Assembly (NCBI GenBank): GCA_964545475.1
Contig: CAZJGG010000036.1
Location: forward strand, 1 to 31,122
Direction of reading: 5' to 3'
DNA from: CAZJGG01 sp964545475
GTDB lineage: Bacteria; Bacillota; Clostridia; Lachnospirales; JAISER01
DNA length: 31,122 nucleotides
Under the pieces are notes generated by a model that was not told where the DNA came from, made no database searches, and saw nothing but the letters and a program-made list of their open reading frames with translations. Shown in pieces: positions 1 through 6,917 of this stretch (the first letter of the stretch is position 1; every line of letters starts with the position of its first letter). The position numbers were made by a program, and so were the translations under genes.

Positions 1-1611
1 TTTTTCTATATTTGGAGCGTTTGTCATGCTGTCGAAATAAGCCATATTATACAGCTTTTTCTTTACTCTTTGGTTTACAAAAAGTATATAGCCAAAAAAT
101 ATTGCAAAAATAATAAGCGCACCCGTTGTAACCATATATATATTTTGTTTAAAAAATTGTGAAAAAGTAATATTAATTTCTGATACCATTGTATCTTTTA
201 AAATAATTGAATTCATTTCTTCTGCCGAAATTCTTTTTATTGATTTATCAAGAACAGGAAGAAGCAAAGGGTTCGCGTTTTCTGACATAATAAGCTGCAT
301 ATTTACGCTGATGTCTGAGGAACTTAAAAAAGTTAACTCTGTTAAATATTCGGATGTTAAAATTGTATTAAGAGAATATGAGTTAATAAGCCCGGCATCT
401 GCTTTTTTGTTAGTAATATGATTTAATTGGGAGGATAAGTTCTCTCCAAATAAAAGATTAAGTCCAGGGTAATGCGCTTTAATTAAAGGAAAATAATCAT
501 TAAATTTTTCAGAAATTACAATTTTACTGCCGTTTGATATGACGAAGTTTTTATTTCCCACAAAGCAAAGGGGAATTGATGTAATTGTATCTGTAATGCG
601 GTTGTCATAACTTTCAGTGTCGTAAATATATCCGATAAGGGCGGAAACTTCATTGTTTTTAAGCAGGCTTGCGCTTTCAGCATAATCATTGCATTCCACA
701 AGTTTTATATTTAGACCGCCTTTTAAGGATATTAAGTTTATTAATTCCGCTAAAATTCCGGATTTTTGACCGTCTTTATCTATGCTTAATGGCTCATAAG
801 CTATTGAGATTTCTTCCTTCAAATCAATATATTCTTTTTCTGCTTTTGTAAATGCAGGGGTTCCTATAACATCATTTCCGTAATATTTGTTATAAAGCTT
901 TGATGTATATGAAAAATCGTTTTTAAGAATTTGCCGCTGAGCATCGTTAATTATTTTAACTAAAGTGCCATCATCTTTTTTAGTTGCAATATAGTATTCG
1001 TTAACATCAAGCTTAGCAATCATTTTAACGTTATTAAACTGGGCAGAGCTTTCTAAAATATAAGCATCTATTTCGCCATTGATTGCGGCGTCATACATTT
1101 TATCTACATCATTAAAAAAAACATATTCCGCAGAAAAACCATTCTCCGCTTTAAACGCTTCAAATGCTTCTATTTCGCCGAATGAGCCGACTTTCATGCC
1201 ATTAAAGCTATCAAAATCGTTAAAATAAATATCGTCATTTGATAAAGAGGTATAAAGACCTAAATATTCACAACCTATGCTTTTATCGGGAAAATTCATT
1301 AAATCGTTTAGATATTCGCTTGTAATCATTGGACAAATTAAATCTATCTTGCCGCTTTCTATTCTTTCTAAGTTAGAGTTCCAGTCTCCGCTTATAAATT
1401 CGTAAGAAAAGTTTGTATATTTAGAAATTTCGTTAAGATATTCGTAAGCGTAACCTGTTAGTGCACCGCTTTCTTCTGTAATCCCATACCCATTTATATA
1501 CCCCACTCTAATGGGTATGGAAGTATGGGCAGCGGTGGGGCGTTCATATGTTTGTATAACAATTATACAAACAGCAAGAAAGATTAATGATTTATATAAA
1601 AATGATTTCAT
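1..1611 (-). CDS. Membrane sensor with two solute-binding domains and the start of a GGDEF domain (partial)
   Basis: The gene runs off the left edge: 537 codons are open from ATG at 1611 to base 1, with GGAGG upstream. An N-terminal hydrophobic segment (about residues 4-20) acts as signal or anchor. Two stretches resemble bacterial extracellular solute-binding family 3 modules, roughly residues 35-260 (IPIRVGYINGYG..., with LTGYAYEYLNEI) and 265-475 (ISIAYEPLSI..., with GILAELINLI). One membrane helix follows at about 484-508. The last visible residues, AYFDSMTNAPNIEK, look like the opening of a GGDEF domain (usual pattern YxDxLTGxxNRxxF). By family analogy this is a diguanylate cyclase or a GGDEF-EAL protein controlled by an extracytoplasmic ligand. 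The GGDEF active site lies outside the window, so enzymatic activity cannot be judged. A histidine kinase C-terminus is less likely, because no H-box is seen. Confidence 0.8.
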   Translation of the reverse strand, partial: MKSFLYKSLIFLAVCIIVIQTYERPTAAHTSIPIRVGYINGYGITEESGALTGYAYEYLNEISKYTNFSYEFISGDWNSNLERIESGKIDLICPMITSEYLNDLMNFPDKSIGCEYLGLYTSLSNDDIYFNDFDSFNGMKVGSFGEIEAFEAFKAENGFSAEYVFFNDVDKMYDAAINGEIDAYILESSAQFNNVKMIAKLDVNEYYIATKKDDGTLVKIINDAQRQILKNDFSYTSKLYNKYYGNDVIGTPAFTKAEKEYIDLKEEISIAYEPLSIDKDGQKSGILAELINLISLKGGLNIKLVECNDYAESASLLKNNEVSALIGYIYDTESYDNRITDTITSIPLCFVGNKNFVISNGSKIVISEKFNDYFPLIKAHYPGLNLLFGENLSSQLNHITNKKADAGLINSYSLNTILTSEYLTELTFLSSSDISVNMQLIMSENANPLLLPVLDKSIKRISAEEMNSIILKDTMVSEINITFSQFFKQNIYMVTTGALIIFAIFFGYILFVNQRVKKKLYNMAYFDSMTNAPNIEK

Positions 1612-1642
1612 TCTGTCCTCCAGTTGAAGCTATCCTTATTTC

Positions 1643-1671
1643 AGCCTAGCATAAAAAATTTTTAAAGTCAA
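1643..1671 (-). promoter_or_regulatory. Sigma-A-type promoter for the GGDEF sensor
   Basis: On the minus strand TTGACT (1671-1666) and TAGGCT (1648-1643) are 17 bp apart, with TG one base before the -10 hexamer (extended -10). The -10 is about 30 bp upstream of the gene's ATG. Confidence 0.5.
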
Positions 1672-1683
1672 CTGAAAATGATA

Positions 1684-1712
1684 TTGTATAATGAAGAGTT
1701 TTTGTATATAAT
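1684..1712 (+). promoter_or_regulatory. pta: Candidate promoter for pta-ackA
   Basis: TTGTAT (1684-1689) and TATAAT (1707-1712) are 17 bp apart, about 80 bp upstream of the pta start. A second TATAAT at 1687-1692 overlaps the -35 hexamer and lacks a good -35 of its own. The -35 matches consensus at only three positions. Confidence 0.5.
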
Positions 1713-1793
1713 GAATAGGTTGAAAAATTTGTTAAGAGTTATCCAGCTGTTTTGGGATATGCTCAAGATAAACATTTGAAAGGGGAACTTTTA

Positions 1794-2786
1794 ATGGAAT
1801 TTATGGAAGGTGTTAAGCTTAAAGCTAAACAAAACAAAAAAAGAATTGTTTTACCGGAATCTTTGGAAGCTAGAAATTTAGAGGCTGCGGCGACTTGCTT
1901 AAAAGAGAGCATAGCGGATATTATTTTGATTGGTGACAAAGACGAAATAATTAAGGCAGCAGGTGCTTTTGACGTTTCAGGCGCAATTTTTATAGACCCT
2001 AAAACATATGAAAAGACGGACGAGCTTGTTGATAAATTAGTTGAAATTAGAAAATCCAAAGGTATGACTCCGGAAGAAGCTAAAAAGCTTTTAATTGAAG
2101 ACCCTATGTACTTTGCTGTTATGCTTGTTAAAGAAGATATTGCAGACGGTATGGTTTCCGGCGCAATTCATTCCACAGCAGACACAATGCGTCCATCATT
2201 ACAAATTCTTAAAACAGCTCCGGGAACTAAACTTGTTTCTTCATTTTTCGTTATGTGCGTGCCGGATTGCCAGTTTGGTGAAGACGGAGTTTTCATTTTC
2301 TCCGATTGTGCTATTGTGCAAAACCCGAATTCCGATGAACTTGCATCAATCGCTCTTTCTTCCGCACAATCTTTTAAATCTTTGGTTGGCAAAGAACCAA
2401 GAGTTGCGCTTTTATCTCACTCTACAAAAGGCAGCGCAAAACACGCTGATATTGATAAAGTTACAGAAGCTGTTAAAATTGCTAAAGCGGAAAACCCAGA
2501 CGTTATTTTGGACGGCGAATTTCAACTTGATGCGGCAATTGTACCGGCTATCGGCAAACAAAAAGCTCCTGGCAACGCTGTTGCAGGAACTGCTAACGTA
2601 CTTATTTTCCCAGACCTTGACGCAGGCAATATCGGTTATAAATTAGTTGAGCGTTTGGCTAAAGCAAACGCATATGGCCCTGTTACACAAGGCATTGCAA
2701 AACCTGTTAACGACTTGTCAAGAGGCTGCAGCGCAGCAGACATCGTTGGTGTTGTGGCAATTACCGCTGTTCAAGCGATTAAATAA
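1794..2786 (+). CDS. pta: Phosphate acetyltransferase
   Basis: Converts acetyl-CoA and phosphate to acetyl phosphate and CoA in the cytosol, the first step of acetate formation. The 330-residue product has the usual length of the short, single-domain Pta of Gram-positive bacteria. Visible family features are the N-terminal KKRIVLPES, the central ADGMVSGAIHSTADTMRP and the C-terminal PVNDLSRGCSAADIVGV. I chose ATG 1794 because AGGGGAA lies 8 bases upstream and the protein then begins MEFMEGVKLKAKQ as in the family. A TTG at 1752 would add 14 residues without a good ribosome binding site. ackA follows 49 bp downstream on the same strand, so the two probably form one transcript. The phosphate butyryltransferase family is related, but the length and the ackA partner favour Pta. 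Confidence 0.96.
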   Translation: MEFMEGVKLKAKQNKKRIVLPESLEARNLEAAATCLKESIADIILIGDKDEIIKAAGAFDVSGAIFIDPKTYEKTDELVDKLVEIRKSKGMTPEEAKKLLIEDPMYFAVMLVKEDIADGMVSGAIHSTADTMRPSLQILKTAPGTKLVSSFFVMCVPDCQFGEDGVFIFSDCAIVQNPNSDELASIALSSAQSFKSLVGKEPRVALLSHSTKGSAKHADIDKVTEAVKIAKAENPDVILDGEFQLDAAIVPAIGKQKAPGNAVAGTANVLIFPDLDAGNIGYKLVERLAKANAYGPVTQGIAKPVNDLSRGCSAADIVGVVAITAVQAIK

Positions 2787-2835
2787 TACAATTAAAAAAT
2801 TAATTTATTTTAAAATTACGAATGGAGAATGTTTA

Positions 2836-4032
2836 ATGAAAGTTTTAGTAATTAACTGCGGAAGCTCATCCTTAAAATATCAGCTTATTGATATGCAGGG
2901 AGAAAGTGTGCTTGCTAAAGGGCTTGTAGAGCGTATAGGAATTGAAGGTTCTAACTTAAAGCATGAACCTACAGGAAAAGAAAAGTTTTTATTAACACAA
3001 CCAATGGCTAGCCATACAGAAGCTGTTAAATTTGTATTAGATGCACTTGTAGACAAAGCGCACGGCGTAATCGGCTCTATTTCAGAAGTTGAAGCTGTTG
3101 GTCACAGAGTTGTTCACGGCGGAGAATATTTCTCAGATTCTGTTGTTATTAACGACGAAGTTAAAAAAGCTATTGAAGAATGTGCAGCTTTAGCGCCTTT
3201 ACACAACCCTCCAAACTTAATTGGTATTAAAGCTTGTGAAGAGCTTATGCCAAACGTTCCGCAAATTGGTGTTTTCGATACAGCTTTCCACCAAACTATG
3301 CCGGAAAACGCTTATCTTTATGCCATTCCTTTTGAATATTATGAAAAATATAAAGTGCGTCGCTACGGTTTCCACGGCACTAGCCACAAATTTGTTTCTA
3401 TGCGTGCGGCGGATATGCTTGGTAAACCATACGACCAGCTTAAAACTATTACTTGCCATTTAGGTAACGGTGCAAGTATTTGTGCTATTAACGGCGGCAA
3501 ATCAGTTGATACATCAATGGGCTTTACTCCTCTTGAAGGCCTTGCAATGGGCACAAGAAGCGGTGACGTTGACCCGGCTATCGTTGCTTTCCTTTGCGAT
3601 AAAGAAGGTCTTTCTGTTAAAGAAGTGGACAGCTGCCTTAACAAAAAATCCGGCGTTTTAGGCTTATCCGGTGTTTCAAGCGATTTTAGAGACATTGAAG
3701 GCGAAGCGGAAAAAGGAAACAAACGTGCTCAAGCCGCTCTTAGCGTTTATTATTACAGAGTTGCAAAATATGTTGGAGCTTACGCTGCCGCTATGAACGG
3801 CGTAGACTGCATCGTGTTTACAGCTGGCCTTGGTGAAAATTCTTACAGCGCAAGAGCTGAAATTTGTAAATACTTAGAATATTTAGGAATAAAAGTTGAT
3901 AATGAGAAAAACAACTGTAGAGGTAAAGAGGTTGATTTTGCAACTGCAGACTCTAAAGTGCGTGTGCTTGCTATTCCAACAAATGAAGAGCTTGTTATTG
4001 CAAGAGACACAAAAAAATTGCTTGACAAATAA
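2836..4032 (+). CDS. ackA: Acetate kinase
   Basis: Transfers the phosphoryl group of acetyl phosphate to ADP, giving acetate and ATP, so it completes substrate-level phosphorylation with the Pta encoded upstream. The 398-residue length is typical. Both acetokinase signatures are present: MKVLVINCGSSSLKYQL at the N-terminus and GVFDTAFHQTMP near residue 145. HRVVHGG, the nucleotide-site stretch CHLGNGASICAI and FTAGLGENS are also seen. The start is ATG 2836, with GGAGAA about 6 bases upstream; the frame is open farther upstream through the end of pta but without initiation signals. The last codons, LDK and stop, double as the -35 element of a promoter for the next operon. Confidence 0.97.
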   Translation: MKVLVINCGSSSLKYQLIDMQGESVLAKGLVERIGIEGSNLKHEPTGKEKFLLTQPMASHTEAVKFVLDALVDKAHGVIGSISEVEAVGHRVVHGGEYFSDSVVINDEVKKAIEECAALAPLHNPPNLIGIKACEELMPNVPQIGVFDTAFHQTMPENAYLYAIPFEYYEKYKVRRYGFHGTSHKFVSMRAADMLGKPYDQLKTITCHLGNGASICAINGGKSVDTSMGFTPLEGLAMGTRSGDVDPAIVAFLCDKEGLSVKEVDSCLNKKSGVLGLSGVSSDFRDIEGEAEKGNKRAQAALSVYYYRVAKYVGAYAAAMNGVDCIVFTAGLGENSYSARAEICKYLEYLGIKVDNEKNNCRGKEVDFATADSKVRVLAIPTNEELVIARDTKKLLDK

Positions 4033-4050
4033 TTAGCTTATTATTATACT
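4022..4050 (+). promoter_or_regulatory. Strong sigma-A promoter over the ackA stop codon
   Basis: TTGACA (4022-4027) and TATACT (4045-4050) are exactly 17 bp apart, a near-consensus promoter. The -35 lies inside the last ackA codons. It would start transcription near 4057 and serve DUF177-rpmF-plsX-acpP-rnc. The leader holds a 7-bp inverted repeat, GTGAAGC (4063-4069) and GCTTCAC (4084-4090). Confidence 0.72.
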
Positions 4051-4104
4051 TCAATAATATGAGTGAAGCAGAATGTAAATAAGGCTTCACAATATGGTGG
4101 TTAA

Positions 4105-4605
4105 ATGCAGATTAATATTCGCAATTTAATTAAAGATGAAATAATTCCCCTTGATTTAAAACTTAAATTTGAAGTACCTAAAGGTTATGGATTATCTTCT
4201 TCCGAAGCCGAGGTTTGCTTTAAAGGAAAGGTTTATGGAAAAGGAGACTTATTTGTTTTGGAGGGTCAAATCTTTGCGGAGGTTTTAAAGCCTTGCGACA
4301 GATGCCTGACTGACACTTTAATTAAATTAAACGAAACCATTTTTGAACAATTTAAACAAACAGAGGAAACAGGCGATTTTATTTCATTTCAAGGTGAAAT
4401 AATCGATTTAGACGAAGCGGTTTTTACAAACTTTTTGTTAAACATTCCTATTAAGGCTTTGTGCAAGGAAGATTGCAAGGGGTTATGCCCGGTATGCGGA
4501 CTCAACTTAAATGATGGGGAATGTTTGTGTAAAGACAATAAAGAATCGAAATTTGACGTATTACGTTCCCTGTTTAAGGATGACGCTCACGTAAACACTG
4601 ATTAA
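4105..4605 (+). CDS. DUF177 (YceD-type) cysteine-containing protein
   Basis: A 166-residue member of the DUF177 family, which in most bacteria is encoded directly before rpmF. Family work in other organisms links it to 23S rRNA accumulation; nothing in this sequence proves that role. The protein has two cysteine groups: CDRC near residue 67 and a C-terminal cluster CKEDCKGLCPVCG followed by CLC, which suggests a metal site in this clostridial branch. The start ATG 4105 has GGTGG upstream. The stop codon lies within the left arm of a perfect 16-bp hairpin, and rpmF follows after 71 bp. Confidence 0.88.
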   Translation: MQINIRNLIKDEIIPLDLKLKFEVPKGYGLSSSEAEVCFKGKVYGKGDLFVLEGQIFAEVLKPCDRCLTDTLIKLNETIFEQFKQTEETGDFISFQGEIIDLDEAVFTNFLLNIPIKALCKEDCKGLCPVCGLNLNDGECLCKDNKESKFDVLRSLFKDDAHVNTD

Positions 4606-4633
4606 TTTTTTATAACTATTAATCAGTGTTTAC
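4591..4633 (+). repeat. Perfect 16-bp inverted repeat over the DUF177 stop codon
   Basis: GTAAACACTGATTAAT (4591-4606) and its exact reverse complement (4618-4633) flank an 11-base loop. The left arm contains the DUF177 TAA. No T-run follows the right arm, so it is not a typical terminator. It may act as an mRNA processing or stability element, or a translational control structure ahead of rpmF. Confidence 0.85.
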
Positions 4634-4676
4634 TTACGAATATTTCGGCGGCGTATTTGATAAGGAGGTGTATATC

Positions 4677-4865
4677 GTGTCTATTTGTCCAAAAGGAAAG
4701 ATTTCTAAAGGCAGAAGAGATAAAAGAAGGGCGCAAACCTGGAAAATATCATTACCGTCATTAGTTTTATGCAGCAAATGCGGAGAACTTATGAAGGCGC
4801 ACAGAGCTTGCAAGGCTTGCGGTTACTATGATAAAAAAGAAGTTCTTGAAGTAAAAGCAAAATAA
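4677..4865 (+). CDS. rpmF: Large-subunit ribosomal protein bL32, zinc-ribbon form
   Basis: The 62-residue product is a structural protein of the 50S subunit. It shows the family's KGKISKGRRDKRRAQTWK start and two CxxC pairs (CSKC near residue 35, CKAC near 48) followed by GYYDKKEVLEV, so this is the zinc-binding form. The start is GTG 4677, with AAGGAGG 8 bases before it. The frame is open upstream to 4626, but that part lacks a ribosome binding site and contains the right arm of the hairpin. The N-terminus reads MSICPKGK, not the commoner MAVPK. It lies between DUF177 and plsX, the standard arrangement. Confidence 0.96.
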   Translation: MSICPKGKISKGRRDKRRAQTWKISLPSLVLCSKCGELMKAHRACKACGYYDKKEVLEVKAK

Positions 4866-4876
4866 CTTGTAAAAAT

Positions 4877-4940
4877 AAATCCGTGGGGTCTGGCATGGAG
4901 TAATTTCTTATGCGGATTTACACGGATTTTGCACTTTTCT
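4877..4940. repeat. Repeat-rich rpmF-plsX spacer with ACACGGATTT motifs
   Basis: AAATCCGTG (4877-4885) is the reverse complement of CACGGATTT (4921-4929). CGGATTT also occurs twice in tandem (4914-4920 region and 4924-4930 region, offset about 10 bp). The stretch 4920-4940 matches 24416-24435, between mglB and mglA, at 19 of 21 aligned positions. This suggests a dispersed intergenic repeat. No recognisable FapR- or FabT-type operator was found here. Confidence 0.55.
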
Positions 4941-4957
4941 GAAAAAAGCGGTGATTT

Positions 4958-5944
4958 ATGAGTAAGCGGATTGTTGTAGCAGTAGACGCAATGGGTGGGG
5001 ACCACGCACCGTTAGAAATAATAAAAGGGGCGGGGGAGTCTCTTGAAAATCCAAACATTAACATTGTTTTAGTAGGAAACGAAAAAATAATTAACGAGCA
5101 AATTAAAAGCTTTGACAGAGAACGTATAACCGTTGTTAATGCCACAGAAGTTATAGAAGCTCATGAAACACCGACAAAAGCTATAAAACAAAAAAAAGAT
5201 TCTTCTATGGTTATGGGGCTTAAGCTTTTAAAAGAGGGTAGGGTGGACGCTTTTGTTTCCGCCGGAAACACCGGTGCGCTTTTAACCGGAGCTACTCTTA
5301 TTGCAGGCAGAATTGAAGGCATTGAACGGCCGGCTCTTGGAACTATGCTGCCAACGAAAACGGGATTTACGTTTTTAATAGACAGCGGTGCAAACGTAGA
5401 CTGTAAGCCTTCTTATTTAGCCCAATTCGGCAAAATGGGTCAGGTTTATATGGAAACAGTGGGAGGGGTTAAAAACCCTAAAGTTGGGCTTGTTAACATA
5501 GGCTCGGAAGAGGAAAAAGGCAACGCCCTCTCAAAAGAAGCTTATCCTTTATTAAAAGATTCCGGTATAAATTTTATTGGTAACGTTGAAGCAAGAGATA
5601 TTCCCGGCGGCGCAGCAGATGTTATTGTTTGCGATGCTTTTACCGGAAACGTTATTTTAAAATATACGGAAGGCTTTGCCGTTGCAATGTTTGATATGCT
5701 TAAAAAAGACTTAATGTCGTCTACATTATCTAAAATAGGCGCACTTATGGCTAAAAATGGGTTTAGACGTTTTAAGAAAAGGCTAGAATATGAAGAGATT
5801 GGCGGAGCGCCGTTTTTGGGGCTTAACGGGCTTGTTGTAAAAGCCCACGGCAGTTCTAATGCAAGAGCAATTAAAAGTGCAATAGGTCAATGCACTGCTT
5901 TTTGCGAAAATGATTTTATAAAAAAATTAAAACATAAGTTATAA
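4958..5944 (+). CDS. plsX: Phosphate acyltransferase PlsX
   Basis: Makes acyl phosphate from acyl-ACP, the fatty-acyl donor for PlsY in membrane phospholipid synthesis; a peripheral membrane enzyme. The 328-residue length is typical. Characteristic stretches are VAVDAMGGDHAPLEI at the N-terminus, SAGNTGALLTGA near residue 102, and GGAPFLGLNGLVVKAHGSS near residue 290. The start is ATG 4958; its ribosome binding site is weak (GCGGTGAT). acpP follows after 10 bp and supplies the acyl carrier, so the order plsX-acpP-rnc is functionally coherent and common in Clostridia. Confidence 0.96.
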   Translation: MSKRIVVAVDAMGGDHAPLEIIKGAGESLENPNINIVLVGNEKIINEQIKSFDRERITVVNATEVIEAHETPTKAIKQKKDSSMVMGLKLLKEGRVDAFVSAGNTGALLTGATLIAGRIEGIERPALGTMLPTKTGFTFLIDSGANVDCKPSYLAQFGKMGQVYMETVGGVKNPKVGLVNIGSEEEKGNALSKEAYPLLKDSGINFIGNVEARDIPGGAADVIVCDAFTGNVILKYTEGFAVAMFDMLKKDLMSSTLSKIGALMAKNGFRRFKKRLEYEEIGGAPFLGLNGLVVKAHGSSNARAIKSAIGQCTAFCENDFIKKLKHKL

Positions 5945-5954
5945 GGAGAATAAT

Positions 5955-6188
5955 ATGGAATTTGATAAGATTAAAGAAATAATTGCTGATCAGATGAGCA
6001 TTTCTGAAGACAAAATTACTATGGAATCATCTTTTACAGAAGATTTAGGAGCAGATTCTTTAGATATTTTCCAAATTATTTCAACTCTTGAAGAAGAGTT
6101 TAATTTGGAATTTTCTAACGAAGATGCTGAAAAAATTAAAACTGTGGGAGACGCTGTAAATTATATTAAAGAAAAGGCTGCTGAATAA
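5955..6188 (+). CDS. acpP: Acyl carrier protein
   Basis: A 77-residue acidic protein that carries growing acyl chains on a phosphopantetheine arm. The attachment motif GADSLD places the modified serine at residue 35. A clear AAGGAGAA precedes the ATG. Its neighbour PlsX uses acyl-ACP as substrate. The stop codon is directly adjacent to the rnc start, so the two genes are translationally coupled. Confidence 0.96.
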   Translation: MEFDKIKEIIADQMSISEDKITMESSFTEDLGADSLDIFQIISTLEEEFNLEFSNEDAEKIKTVGDAVNYIKEKAAE

Positions 6189-6866
6189 ATGCCGGAATCT
6201 TTAGAAAAAAAATTAGGGTACAGCTTTAATAACAAAAAATTGTTGGAGCAAGCCTTAACCCACAGTTCTTTTTCAAACGAGCAGGGAAGTTCTAATAATT
6301 ATGAGCGCATGGAATTTTTAGGAGATGCCGTTTTAGAGCTTGTTGTCAGTGAATTGCTTTTTACTAAATATCTGGATATGTCTGAAGGGGATTTAACTAA
6401 AAAGCGTGCCAGCATGGTTTGCGAAGAAAGCCTTGCAATAATTGCAAAAAGGCTTGAAATCGGCAAATATTTACACCTTGGCAACGGCGAGGAAGCAACA
6501 GGCGGAAGAGATAGAAATTCCATTCTTGCAGATGCTCTTGAAGCAATTTTTGGCGGGATTTATATTGACGGCGGAATGGACTTAGCAAAAAAGACTATTC
6601 ATTCCCTAATGGACGATTCTGCTATGAAAAATTCAGAAAAATTTATTAAAAGCGATTATAAAACCCAACTGCAAGAACTTATTCAGGAATACAGCACAGA
6701 CCCCATAATTTATGAGCTTATAAACGAAAGCGGGCCGGACCATGCAAAAACCTTTGAAACACGGGTTCTGCATAAAGACGAGGTGCTTGGTGCAGGGATT
6801 GGAAAATCCAAGAAGGAATCGGAACAAAATGCCGCTTTAAGCGCTATAAAAAAAATGAAGAAGTAA
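6189..6866 (+). CDS. rnc: Ribonuclease III
   Basis: Cuts double-stranded RNA during rRNA maturation and mRNA turnover. The 225-residue protein has the RNase III signature ERMEFLGDAVLELV near residue 39, with the catalytic acidic residues. A second conserved segment, ADALEAIFGGIYIDGG, lies near residue 115. A double-stranded RNA binding domain spans about 152-223 (DYKTQLQELIQEY ... KSKKESEQNAAL). The ATG abuts the acpP stop and has only a weak ribosome binding site, which supports coupling. A bidirectional terminator follows at once. Confidence 0.96.
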   Translation: MPESLEKKLGYSFNNKKLLEQALTHSSFSNEQGSSNNYERMEFLGDAVLELVVSELLFTKYLDMSEGDLTKKRASMVCEESLAIIAKRLEIGKYLHLGNGEEATGGRDRNSILADALEAIFGGIYIDGGMDLAKKTIHSLMDDSAMKNSEKFIKSDYKTQLQELIQEYSTDPIIYELINESGPDHAKTFETRVLHKDEVLGAGIGKSKKESEQNAALSAIKKMKK

Positions 6867-6902
6867 AAAACGAGAGATGGCTTTTGCCTTCTCTCGTTTT
6901 TT
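6865..6902. terminator. Bidirectional terminator between rnc and glgB
   Basis: AAAAAACGAGAGA (6865-6877) pairs with TCTCTCGTTTTTT (6890-6902). An inner GGC/GCC and a TTTT loop extend the stem after one mismatch. A-rich and T-rich flanks give a U-run on either transcript, fitting the convergent rnc and glgB genes. Confidence 0.9.
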
Positions 6903-6917
6903 ACTTCTCATCTAATA

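Noticed and set aside
1752..1793. Upstream TTG start for pta adding 14 residues
   Set aside because: It has no good ribosome binding site, whereas ATG 1794 has AGGGGAA at proper spacing and gives the family's normal N-terminus.
2095..2646. 183-codon open frame on the plus strand inside pta
   Set aside because: It lies in another frame of a clearly conserved gene, and its product is Leu/Lys-rich without recognisable motifs, so it is a shadow frame.
4866..4957. FapR or FabT operator ahead of plsX
   Set aside because: No matching palindrome was seen; the repeats present are of the CACGGATTT type.
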